DNA from: Solobacterium sp.
GTDB taxonomy: Bacteria > Bacillota_I > Bacilli_A > Erysipelotrichales > Erysipelotrichaceae
DNA length: 64,000 nt
NCBI GenBank assembly: GCA_024693325.1
Contig: JAILLA010000031.1
Span: 1-64,000, forward strand
Reading direction: 5' to 3'
Position 1 is the stretch's first letter. Every line of letters starts with the position of its first letter. A program made the translations under genes and the position numbers. The notes under the pieces were generated by a model. It worked only from the letters and a program-made list of their open reading frames with translations, ran no database searches and was not told where the DNA came from. Shown here in pieces: positions 34,414 through 42,252 of this stretch.

Positions 34414-35316
34414 ATGACGAAAGACAGCGGTATTGTATTCAACATTCAGAAATTCTCTGTCAATGACGGTCCGGGGATCCGCACTGTCGTCTTCTTAAAA
34501 GGATGTCCCCTTCGCTGCCAGTGGTGTGCCAATCCGGAAAGCCAGCTGGTCAGGGCTGAGATCATGTGGGACGAAAAGAAGTGTATTGGCTGCCGTCATT
34601 GTATTGAAGTCTGTCCTCATCATGCCGTCAGTCTTACAGAAGGACGGATCACCGTTGATCCGTCAAAGTGCGGCGGCTGCGGGAAGTGTTTCCGTGAATG
34701 CCCCGGCAAGGCTCTTAAAAATGAGGGAGAACTGAAAACAGTAAAAGAAGTCATGGATGTTGTCATGCAGGATCTGCCCTTCTATGAAGAAAGCGGCGGC
34801 GGGATCACCCTTTCAGGCGGTGAGATGCTTGCCCAGCCTGAATTTGCGGTCAGTCTGCTCAAAGCCGCAAAGGAAAACGGTCTGCATACCTGCTGTGAAA
34901 CGACCGGCTTTGCAAAACAGGAAGTATTCGCTGAAGTCATTGAAAATCTCGATTTGATTCTCTTTGATGTCAAGCACTGGGATTCCGGAAAACACAAAGC
35001 GGGTACCGCAGTCGGAAATGAACTGATCCTTTCCAACCTGAAATATGCATTCTCGCAGGGTAAGGATGTCCTGCCGAGGATCCCAGTTATCCCCGGATTC
35101 AACGATTCTCTCAATGACGCGGAAAATCTCGCCAGAGTGATCAAAGAGGCAGGCGGCACAAAATGCCAGCTGCTGCCTTTCCATCAGTTCGGTGAAAATA
35201 AATATGAACAGCTCGGCCGTGAATATGCTTATAAAGATGTCTCTGCCTATCACCGGGAAGACCTGGAGGATTACCGCCGGGTATTCATTGAGCATGGCAT
35301 TGAAGCCTTCTTTTAA
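34414..35316 (+). CDS. Glycyl radical enzyme activating protein (radical SAM)
   Basis: A 300-residue radical-SAM activase that generates the glycyl radical on the divergent enzyme. The SAM-cluster motif is CPLRCQWC (C31, C35, C38). A two-cluster ferredoxin insert follows (CIGCRHCIEVCP and CGGCGKCFRECP), as in all non-PFL activases. GGGITLSGGEML is the SAM-binding GGE region. AGAGG lies 9-10 bases before the ATG. It is divergent from its substrate enzyme but shares one control region, an uncommon split for a pair usually found in one operon, and it is followed directly by the DeoR gene. Confidence 0.92.
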   Translation: MTKDSGIVFNIQKFSVNDGPGIRTVVFLKGCPLRCQWCANPESQLVRAEIMWDEKKCIGCRHCIEVCPHHAVSLTEGRITVDPSKCGGCGKCFRECPGKALKNEGELKTVKEVMDVVMQDLPFYEESGGGITLSGGEMLAQPEFAVSLLKAAKENGLHTCCETTGFAKQEVFAEVIENLDLILFDVKHWDSGKHKAGTAVGNELILSNLKYAFSQGKDVLPRIPVIPGFNDSLNDAENLARVIKEAGGTKCQLLPFHQFGENKYEQLGREYAYKDVSAYHREDLEDYRRVFIEHGIEAFF

Positions 35317-35317
35317 C

Positions 35318-35350
35318 TTTCATTTGTAAGTTATTCCGTTTAAAATGAAA
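35318..35350. promoter_or_regulatory. Candidate DeoR operator before its own gene
   Basis: TTTCATTTGTAA (35318-35329) and the inverted TTTAAAATGAAA (35339-35350) flank 9 bases, just before the deoR-type ATG at 35362. This is the motif also found at 34317-34352. Confidence 0.55.
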
Positions 35351-35361
35351 GCGGAGCAATT

Positions 35362-36111
35362 ATGAAAAAGAAGAGAGAAAAAGAGATCCTGAGTCTGCTC
35401 GTTGAACGCAGAAAAGTCGAAGTGACCGAACTTTCTGAACTGCTTGGTGTTTCCCAGGTCACGATCCGCAAAGATCTTGATGAGCTGGAAAAAATGCATT
35501 TGATCAAACGGGTCCATGGCTTTGCCCAGCTCAGCAGTGAGGATGATATCAACAGCCGGCTTGCCTGGCATTATGAAGAGAAGACAAAGATCGCGGAAAA
35601 GGCCGCTGAACTGATCAGTGACGGTGATACCGTCTTCATTGAAAACGGAAGCTGCTGCGCGCTGGCAGCGCTGACCATCGCAAAAACAAAAAAGAACGTC
35701 ACGATCGTGACAAACAGCGCCTTCATTGCCGGCTACGTCCGCAATGAACCGAATGTGCAGGTCGTACTGCTGGGAGGCATCTATCAGAAGGAATCCCAGT
35801 GCCTGGTCGGACCGATGATCCGCGACAACGCCATGAATTACAATGTAAAATACTGCCTGATCGGTACGGATGGCTGGAACGAAAGGATCGGTTTTACCAA
35901 CAAAGACCAGATGCGTGCCCAGGCTGTTCGCGATATGTCGGCTTCCGCTGAACAGGTCGTGATCCTGACAGAAAGTGATAAGTTCAGTTCTGCCGGAACT
36001 GTGCCCCTGAATCTTTCAGGATGCAAGACTGCAGTACTGACAGACCCGGATATTCCGGAAGATGTCAGGGAAAAACTGACCGCAAAGGACATCGGGATCA
36101 TGATCGCCTAA
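35362..36111 (+). CDS. DeoR-family transcriptional regulator
   Basis: A 249-residue regulator. The N-terminal HTH is KVEVTELSELLGVSQVTIRKDLDELEKMHLIKRVHGFA. The sugar-phosphate-binding DeoRC domain follows (NSRLAWHYEEKTKIAEKAAELISDGDTVFIENGS...TIVTNSAFIAGYV...LLGGIYQKESQCLVGPMI). DeoR proteins usually repress sugar genes and are released by a phosphorylated sugar. The shared repeats place it over the glycyl radical enzyme/fsa operon, the activase and itself. GCGGAG precedes the ATG. The inducer would be the substrate or product of the enzyme pair. Confidence 0.9.
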   Translation: MKKKREKEILSLLVERRKVEVTELSELLGVSQVTIRKDLDELEKMHLIKRVHGFAQLSSEDDINSRLAWHYEEKTKIAEKAAELISDGDTVFIENGSCCALAALTIAKTKKNVTIVTNSAFIAGYVRNEPNVQVVLLGGIYQKESQCLVGPMIRDNAMNYNVKYCLIGTDGWNERIGFTNKDQMRAQAVRDMSASAEQVVILTESDKFSSAGTVPLNLSGCKTAVLTDPDIPEDVREKLTAKDIGIMIA

Positions 36112-36144
36112 GGTCTGCATCAGCAATTACAGTCATAAAAAGTC

Positions 36145-36176
36145 AAAGCGTCTGATCGAAAGGTCAGGCGCTTTTG
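36145..36176 (+). terminator. Rho-independent terminator
   Basis: AAGCGTCTGA and TCAGGCGCTT form a 10-bp stem (one mismatch) with TTTT, after the DeoR gene. Confidence 0.75.
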
Positions 36177-36390
36177 TTGATCGTGCCAGGCAGCCGGTAC
36201 ATGATCCCGCCGTCTGCCTGAATGAGCACGGTGCCGGCAGAGATCAATACGGACCTGGTCAAGCCGGAGAATATGATCAATATACGTTCTGTTCAATATA
36301 TTCACTTAAGCATTGCATGATCGGATAAGTAAATGTGACGGCACTGAAAAACAGGGCCCACTTCCGCATGGACCCTGTTCCCGAAACATA
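36177..36390. other. Intergenic region with a possible gene remnant
   Basis: About 210 bases. On the minus strand one frame reads SVLISAGTVLIQADGGIMYRL without a start codon. It resembles the C-terminal end of an SDR (beta strand then DGG), so it may be a decayed fragment. The last part, just after treC, contains a short AGGGCC-centred repeat (CAGGGCCC/GGACCCTG) that could terminate treC transcripts. Confidence 0.3.
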
Positions 36391-38031
36391 TTATTTCTTG
36401 TAAAGAATGACTGTTTCATACGGTCTGAGGACCATATGAGATGCCGGCTGTACATCACTGTAGTTGCCGAGCAGGACTTCATAGCCTGTCAGGTCCAGAT
36501 CGATGTCTGTCTGCTCAGCGAAGAAGTTGCTGAGGCAGATGAGTGATTCATTTCCGTATTTTCTTTCGTAAGCGAAGACTTTTTCGTGATCCGCCAGGAG
36601 TTCATAGAACAGACCTTCCTGGACGACCGGCATTTCCTTGCGCATCCTGATCAGTTTCTGATAGAAGGCAAAGATGGAATCCGGATCTTCAAGCGTCTTT
36701 TTGACATTGATCTCCCGGTATCCTGCAGCACACTGCAGCCAGGGTGTCACATCGGAGAAGCCTCCGTTTTCACTGTCATCCCACTGCATCGGTGTGCGCG
36801 CGTTGTCGCGGGATCTTTCCTGCAGGATATGCAGGACCTCTTCCCTGCTCTTTCCCTGGGCAAGCAGGACATCGTAGATATTCTTGCTTTCGACATCCAC
36901 ATACTGGCTGATGTCCGTAAAATAGGCATTCGTCATGCCGATCTCTTCACCCTGGTAAATATACGGCGTACCTCTGAGCATATGCAGTGCTGCTGCCAGC
37001 ATCTTGGCGCTTTCCTTACGGTATTCTTTGTCATTGCCGAATCTGGAGACGGAACGCGGCTGGTCATGACAGTTCCAGAACAGTGCATTCCATGCGTCCG
37101 CTTCCTGCATGCCTGTCTGCCACTTGCTCAGCAGCTTTTTGAGTGCCATGAAGTCAGCGTCCTGCAGTTCCCACTTCATCTGGTTCTTGTAGTCGACCTT
37201 GAGGTGATGGAAAGAGAATACCATGTCCAGTTCGTCGCTGTCGGCGCCTGCGTACTGTACGCAGTTCTCGATCGTTGTCGAGCTCATTTCACCGACTGTC
37301 AGGTGTTCGTCATCCTGACCGAAGCTGGTGCGGTTGAGTTCTTTCAGGTACTCATGTTCTTTCGGTCCGTCGGTATAGAACTGACGTCCGTCGTATTCGT
37401 TCGGATCATCGTCATATGACCATTTTGAGATCAGGTTGATGACATCGAAACGGAATCCATGGACACCTTTTGCGCGCCAGTAATTGACGATATCCGCGCA
37501 TTCTTTTCTGACCTCGGGATTCGTCCAGTCAAGGTCTGCCTGCGTTACATCGAACAAGTGCAGGTACCATTCGTCAAACTTTTCGACATACTCCCATGCG
37601 CTGCCGGCAAACTTGGACTGCCAGTTGTTCGGCGGTACGCCGGGACCCTTTCCCTTTTTCCAGATGTAGTAGTTCTTGTATTTTTCTTCACCGGCAAGGG
37701 CTCTTTTGAACCATTCATGTTCCGTTGAAGTATGGTTGAACACCATATCGAACATGATGTCGATGCCTCGTTTGCCTGCTTCTCTGACAAGATCTTCGAA
37801 GTCTTCCATCGTACCGTAACGGGGATCGAACTGCCTGTAATCGGCAACATCATATCCGTTGTCCCTCTGCGGGGAAACGATCATCGGATTAAACCAGATA
37901 TAATTGATTCCCAGCTCCTGAAGATAATCCAGGTGTTCGATCACACCGCGTATATCTCCCCAACCATCATGATTTGTATCCTGGAATGATTTCGGGTAGA
38001 TCTGATAAACAATTTTATCTTTTTTTGCCAT
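36391..38031 (-). CDS. treC: Trehalose-6-phosphate hydrolase (GH13)
   Basis: A 546-residue GH13 enzyme that splits trehalose 6-phosphate into glucose and glucose 6-phosphate. It opens with KIVYQIYPKSFQDTNHDGWGDIRGV. The nucleophile is D196 (GFRFDVINLI), the acid/base E248 (VGEMSSTTIENC) and the third acid D323 (HDQPRS). GEMSSTTIENCVQY and MVFSFHHLKVDY are typical of TreC rather than oligo-1,6-glucosidase. It lies 12 bases after the PTS permease gene and opposite a TreR-type regulator, which fixes the pathway. Confidence 0.93.
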   Translation of the reverse strand: MAKKDKIVYQIYPKSFQDTNHDGWGDIRGVIEHLDYLQELGINYIWFNPMIVSPQRDNGYDVADYRQFDPRYGTMEDFEDLVREAGKRGIDIMFDMVFNHTSTEHEWFKRALAGEEKYKNYYIWKKGKGPGVPPNNWQSKFAGSAWEYVEKFDEWYLHLFDVTQADLDWTNPEVRKECADIVNYWRAKGVHGFRFDVINLISKWSYDDDPNEYDGRQFYTDGPKEHEYLKELNRTSFGQDDEHLTVGEMSSTTIENCVQYAGADSDELDMVFSFHHLKVDYKNQMKWELQDADFMALKKLLSKWQTGMQEADAWNALFWNCHDQPRSVSRFGNDKEYRKESAKMLAAALHMLRGTPYIYQGEEIGMTNAYFTDISQYVDVESKNIYDVLLAQGKSREEVLHILQERSRDNARTPMQWDDSENGGFSDVTPWLQCAAGYREINVKKTLEDPDSIFAFYQKLIRMRKEMPVVQEGLFYELLADHEKVFAYERKYGNESLICLSNFFAEQTDIDLDLTGYEVLLGNYSDVQPASHMVLRPYETVILYKK

Positions 38032-38043
38032 TGTCGTTCCTCC

Positions 38044-39960
38044 TCAGCTCAGTCTAATTATATCTGTATCTTTTGCTGAAACAGTACCTTCCTTGAGAAT
38101 TTCGACTGTACCGCCATTTGTGAAGACGACCGGCGTAATAACGGACTTGCCCTGTGAACGGATGTAATCCAGATCAACAACTGTCAGCAGGTCGCCCTGT
38201 TTGACGACGTCGCCCTGTTTGACGCAGGGTTTGAATCCCTTGCCGTTCAGTTCAACGGTATCCATACCGATATGGATCAGGATCTCCATGTCAGCTGCGG
38301 TCCTCAGACCGTAAGCATGTCCTGTCGGGAAGGCAACTGTGATCTCTCCGGAGAACGGTGCATAGAATTTTCCGTCTGTAGGATCAAACGCAATACCGTC
38401 ACCCATTGACTTTGAGGAGAAGACCTTGTCTTCCAGTTCTGTAATGGGAACGACTTTTCCGGATACCGGAGCAATGAATGTTTCATTCTTCATGACGTCT
38501 GTGAAAACGGGACCCGTTGTTTCTTCCTCTTCTTCGTCCGCAAACAGTTCGCCTGTTTCAGGGTTGATCCTCTTCTTGCCGATCATAACTGTCAGTACGA
38601 ACGGAACGACCAGGGCGATCAGCATTGCGATCGCGAAGATCACCATGTATTTCGGGAAGATCGAAATGATACCGGGCAGACCGCCGACACCGATGGATGC
38701 GGCTGTTACGCCGAACGCGGTGGAAACGATCGCTGCCAGGCAGGAGCCTGTCATTGCACAGTAGAAGGGCCACTGATACTTCAGGTTGATACCGAACATT
38801 GCAGGTTCAGTAACACCCAGCCAGCAGGAGATCATGGACGGATAGTTTACTTCCTGTGCTCTTGTATTCTTCTTCTGAAGATATGACATACCGGCAACGG
38901 CAGAGCCCTGCGCGATATTTGACAGTGCGATCATCGGCCACAGCATTGTCCCGCCTGTTGAATTAATAAGCTGCAGGTCAATCGCATTTGACATATGGTG
39001 CAGACCGGTAATGACCAGAGGTGCATAGAAGAAACCGAATACGGCACCAAAGAGAACTCTCAGATTTCCGGAGATACCTGCCATAACGAATGCAGATACC
39101 CATTCACCGACCTTCCAGCCGATCGGGCCGAGCACGAAGTGCGCAGCCATGACTGCCAGAAGCAGTGAGCAGAACGGTACGAGGATCATCTGGAGGACCT
39201 GCGGTACGACTTTCTTGAAGAACCGCTCCAGATATGCAAGTGTGAATGCTGCAAGGATCGCCGGAATGACCTGTGCCTGGTAGCCGATCATACGGAAACT
39301 TGCGAAACCGAAGTTCCATGTATAATTCGGAGCCCATGCATCAGCTGCCATACCTGCAACACCATACGCGTTGACCAGCTGGCCGGAGATCAGTGTGAGA
39401 CCGAGGACGATACCGAGCATCGGTGTACCGCCCATTTTTCTCTGTACGGACCAGCAGATACCAACGGGAATACCTGTGTGGAATACGGCTTCGCCGATGA
39501 TCCACAGGAATTTATCGAGACCGGCAAGGAATGTTCCTTCCTGGAGTGCAACAGCTGTTTCGAGAATGTTTCTGAAACCGAGGATCAAACCTCCGCAGAT
39601 GATCGCAGGGATCAACGGTGCGAAGATCTCGGCAATGTTGGACATCGCCTTCTGGATCGGCGTCTGATTATCTTTTGCGGCGATCTTTGCGGCATCCTTG
39701 GATACACCTTCGATACCTGCAATACCTGTAAATTCTTTGTAGAAGTCAGCGACTTCGTTGCCGATAATTACCTGGAACTGACCGGCCTGTGTAAATGTTC
39801 CCTTAACGGAAGGAAGCGATTCAATTTTCTTGATATCCGCCCTTTTCGGATCTGCGAGGACAAAACGTAATCTTGTGACGCAGTGAGTGATAGCGTTGAT
39901 GTTTTCCTTACCGCCCACGTAGCCGAGCAGTTTGGTCGCATCATCAGTGAATTTTGCCAT
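38044..39960 (-). CDS. treB: Trehalose PTS permease, IIBC-IIA fusion
   Basis: A 638-residue PTS enzyme II that imports and phosphorylates trehalose. The order is IIB (1-90; phospho-Cys C27 in ITHCVTRLRF), IIC membrane domain (about 105-460, FAPLIPAIICGGLILGF to VVPFVLTVMIGKKR), an acidic linker (FADEEEEETTG) and a IIA-glucose-type domain (about 490-638; phospho-His H563 in EILIHIGMDTV). E. coli TreB lacks the IIA; here it is attached. AGAGGA precedes the ATG. TTGACA-N17-TATAGT drives it from a region with five operator copies. Confidence 0.93.
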   Translation of the reverse strand: MAKFTDDATKLLGYVGGKENINAITHCVTRLRFVLADPKRADIKKIESLPSVKGTFTQAGQFQVIIGNEVADFYKEFTGIAGIEGVSKDAAKIAAKDNQTPIQKAMSNIAEIFAPLIPAIICGGLILGFRNILETAVALQEGTFLAGLDKFLWIIGEAVFHTGIPVGICWSVQRKMGGTPMLGIVLGLTLISGQLVNAYGVAGMAADAWAPNYTWNFGFASFRMIGYQAQVIPAILAAFTLAYLERFFKKVVPQVLQMILVPFCSLLLAVMAAHFVLGPIGWKVGEWVSAFVMAGISGNLRVLFGAVFGFFYAPLVITGLHHMSNAIDLQLINSTGGTMLWPMIALSNIAQGSAVAGMSYLQKKNTRAQEVNYPSMISCWLGVTEPAMFGINLKYQWPFYCAMTGSCLAAIVSTAFGVTAASIGVGGLPGIISIFPKYMVIFAIAMLIALVVPFVLTVMIGKKRINPETGELFADEEEEETTGPVFTDVMKNETFIAPVSGKVVPITELEDKVFSSKSMGDGIAFDPTDGKFYAPFSGEITVAFPTGHAYGLRTAADMEILIHIGMDTVELNGKGFKPCVKQGDVVKQGDLLTVVDLDYIRSQGKSVITPVVFTNGGTVEILKEGTVSAKDTDIIRLS

Positions 39961-39975
39961 ATTATCATCCTCTCC

Positions 39976-40161
39976 ACTTGTTTATACAAGTTCTGTATTT
40001 ACTATACCCAACTTGTTTAAACATGTCAACCATAAACACACAATTTGTTTAAACATGTCGCTAATTTTTGTGGTTTGTTTAAACAAGTTAAAAAGTCAGG
40101 ATTTCTCATTAGTGCCGTAATTATTTTTGACAAACCGGTCAATTTTTTTGTTTAAACAAGT
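39976..40161. repeat. Five TreR operator copies between treB and treR
   Basis: Near-identical 16-bp palindromes of the form ACTTGTTTAAACAAGT lie at 39976-39991, 40011-40026, 40043-40058, 40073-40088 and 40146-40161. The first four start 35, 32 and 30 bases apart, about three helical turns, so they share a DNA face. The second fills the spacer of the treB promoter, and the fifth overlaps the treR -35. They are the expected TreR sites. Confidence 0.85.
40001..40029 (-). promoter_or_regulatory. treB promoter
   Basis: Minus-strand TTGACA (40029-40024), 17-base spacer and TATAGT (40006-40001), about 40 bases before treB. An operator copy occupies the spacer. Confidence 0.75.
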
Positions 40162-40177
40162 TATTTAAAGATATAAT
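40148..40177 (+). promoter_or_regulatory. treR promoter
   Basis: TTGTTT, 18-base spacer and TATAAT, 18 bases before the treR ATG. The -35 lies inside the fifth operator. An alternative TTGACA is at 40127-40132. Confidence 0.6.
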
Positions 40178-40195
40178 AAATTTAAGGAGAATCCT

Positions 40196-40924
40196 ATGCC
40201 GCAGTCAAAATACGAACCGATCTACCATGCAATTAAAAGTGATATCGAAAGCAAGAAATACCAGAGCGGTGATTTTCTGCCTTCGGAGAATGAATTCGCG
40301 GCTCGTTTCGGCTGCAGCCGCAATACTGTACGCCGGGCGATCTCCATTCTGACAGCAGAAGGCTATCTCCTTCCCCAGCATGGCAGAGGCGTCCAGGTCA
40401 TCTTCCGCCCAGAAAAAGAGCTTTCCTTATTTACGATCGGAGGGATCGAGAGCTTTGCGGAAGCCGCATCCAGATCATCAAGGAAGGCTACAACGAAGAT
40501 CGTTACATTCAAAGAGGTCAAATGCGACCAGTCGATCAGTCTGATGACAGGTTTTGATGTCGGTGAAGACCTATATTATATAGAGCGGGTGAGGTACCTC
40601 GGCAAGCAGGCAGTCATCTACGATACGAACATCTTCCTGATCTCCGAAACAAAAGGTCTGACCGAGGAGATCGCACGTGGCTCCATTTACCGTTATCTGG
40701 AAGATACGCTGGGAATGACGATCACGACAAGCCGCCGCCGTGTCACAGCAGAACGTGCTACGGAGCGTGATTATGAGCTGCTGGACCTCGGGCATTTCGA
40801 CTTTGTGCTGACTGTCGTCGGGCAGGTCTTCAACTCACGCGGTGTGATGTTTGAGTATACCCGGTCCCGCCACGTACCGGATCAGGTGTGCTTCGCGGAA
40901 ACAGCAGTACGCCAGAAAGTCTGA
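40196..40924 (+). CDS. treR: Trehalose operon repressor, GntR family
   Basis: A 242-residue GntR/HutC-type repressor. Winged HTH YEPIYHAIKSDIESKKYQSGDFLPSENEFAARFGCSRNTVRRAISILTAEGYL (7-60), then a UTRA effector domain (YYIERVRYLGKQAVIYDTNIFL...ATERDYELLDLG). TreR of Bacillota is induced by trehalose 6-phosphate. AAGGAGA lies about 6 bases before the ATG. The five palindromes next to it and the divergent treB-treC make the assignment firm. One copy overlaps its own promoter, implying autorepression. Confidence 0.92.
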   Translation: MPQSKYEPIYHAIKSDIESKKYQSGDFLPSENEFAARFGCSRNTVRRAISILTAEGYLLPQHGRGVQVIFRPEKELSLFTIGGIESFAEAASRSSRKATTKIVTFKEVKCDQSISLMTGFDVGEDLYYIERVRYLGKQAVIYDTNIFLISETKGLTEEIARGSIYRYLEDTLGMTITTSRRRVTAERATERDYELLDLGHFDFVLTVVGQVFNSRGVMFEYTRSRHVPDQVCFAETAVRQKV

Positions 40925-40949
40925 CGATCTCAGGCACTACAGTATTCAT

Positions 40950-40979
40950 CAGCCGGAGGAGATCCCTGCGGCTGTTTTC
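40950..40979 (+). terminator. Terminator after treR
   Basis: CAGCCG..CGGCTG followed by TTTTC. Confidence 0.6.
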
Positions 40980-41037
40980 GTTCACGGATCAGAACAGTTC
41001 CGGAAAGACGCAGAGTATATCTGCAGAAAGGGATCAC

Positions 41038-41484
41038 ATGGAAACATCAAAACATATATCGATCAGGGAGGAGCGCATCTCCCCGGAGGAATACATCGGT
41101 TTTCTGAAGCGGACCGATCTTGGTTCACAATATCCTGCAGAACGGTTTGAGGAGCGGATCAGGAAACTCGTCAGTCATGTATCGATCAGCCTTGCAGCAA
41201 GAAATGAGGAAGGCATCCTGGTGGGTGTTCTGTTCGGGCTGACCGATTTCTGTTACTGGCTGTATGTGACGGATCTTGGTGTTGACAGGGATTATGAAAG
41301 AATGGGGATCGGTCGGTCCCTGATGAAGACGGCACATGAGATCGCAGGCGGCGAAAAAGATATCGCTGTCTATCTGATCGCCAATGAAAAGGCAGTGCCC
41401 TTCTATGAGAAGCTCGGCATGAAAAAAGCGGATGACGTCATGAAGTACAACCACATCGACTGGACATCATTTACCTTAAAATAG
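41038..41484 (+). CDS. GNAT-family N-acetyltransferase
   Basis: A 148-residue GNAT enzyme using acetyl-CoA. AAAGGGA lies 7 bases before the ATG at 41038; the longer ORF overlaps the treR tail. The acetyl-CoA loop is RDYERMGIGRSLM (Q/RxxGxG/A). The C-terminal strand-helix is VYLIANEKAVPFYEKLGMKKADDVM. The acceptor is unknown. It lies after the treR terminator and is probably independent of trehalose control. Confidence 0.85.
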   Translation: METSKHISIREERISPEEYIGFLKRTDLGSQYPAERFEERIRKLVSHVSISLAARNEEGILVGVLFGLTDFCYWLYVTDLGVDRDYERMGIGRSLMKTAHEIAGGEKDIAVYLIANEKAVPFYEKLGMKKADDVMKYNHIDWTSFTLK

Positions 41485-41566
41485 TTCGCCCGGGATTGTG
41501 GATAACGTTGTTATCTTCAGTATTTATGCGCATTTCTGATGCTGTAGGGCATGCGGTGATCTCATC

Positions 41567-41593
41567 AAAAAAGATGGAATATCCCATCTTTTT
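41567..41593. terminator. Bidirectional terminator
   Basis: AAAAAAGATGG AATAT CCCATCTTTTTC serves the converging GNAT and phosphoesterase genes. Confidence 0.8.
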
Positions 41594-42252
41594 CAGTATG
41601 TATGTTTCCGCATATACATGCGGTACATCAGGCTTTTTTCAGTCTGTCCGAAGCTCTCGTCCGGTATCTCCACCATCCATGAACCGTACGCATTGATGAT
41701 CTGTGTCCCGGATGGATGTGACAGTGTCCTGTGAAACGGACCGTATTCCCTGTGTACATGCCCATGGAACATGTACATCGGATGATATGTCTCAAGCAGG
41801 TCGTTGAAGCAGTCGAAGCCTCTGTGAGGAAGGTCTTCCAGGTCTCCATAGCCTAGAGCCGGCGCATGGGTCAGAAGGATATCAAACCCTCCCGTGACCC
41901 TCAGTGTATTCCTGAGCTTTCTGATACGCTTTTCCATCTCGGCCTCGGTATACATATTACTGCGGTTTCCGTATCTGTAAGAGCCGCCCAGTCCAAGGAT
42001 CCTGAGACCGTGGTAATCATAGACCATGTCTTCTACCGCTATACAGCCTTCGGGAGGTCTCATTTCATATTTATCATCGTGGTTTCCCCTGACATACAGA
42101 AGCGGTTTATTGACCATCGTTGTCAGAAATTCCAGATATGCAGGATCCAGATCCCCGCATGAAAGGATCAGGTCCACGCCTTCTGTTTTGGAAGCCTGAT
42201 AATAGTCCCAGAGACGGGATTCTTCATGGTCAGCGACAAGCAATAGTTTCAT
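41593..42252 (-). CDS. Calcineurin-like metallophosphoesterase
   Basis: A 219-residue phosphoesterase with the five family blocks: VADHEES (D-H; the usual DxH is replaced by adjacent Asp-His), CGDLD, RGNHDDK, LLTHAP and MFHGHVHREYG. These bind two metals. It starts inside the stop codon of the ParB-BMP fusion (ATGA), so the two are translationally coupled. Small phosphoesterases of this group hydrolyse cyclic nucleotides or other phosphodiesters. The coupling suggests that its substrate relates to the ligand sensed by the BMP domain, which is inference. Confidence 0.82.
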   Translation of the reverse strand: MKLLLVADHEESRLWDYYQASKTEGVDLILSCGDLDPAYLEFLTTMVNKPLLYVRGNHDDKYEMRPPEGCIAVEDMVYDYHGLRILGLGGSYRYGNRSNMYTEAEMEKRIRKLRNTLRVTGGFDILLTHAPALGYGDLEDLPHRGFDCFNDLLETYHPMYMFHGHVHREYGPFHRTLSHPSGTQIINAYGSWMVEIPDESFGQTEKSLMYRMYMRKHTY

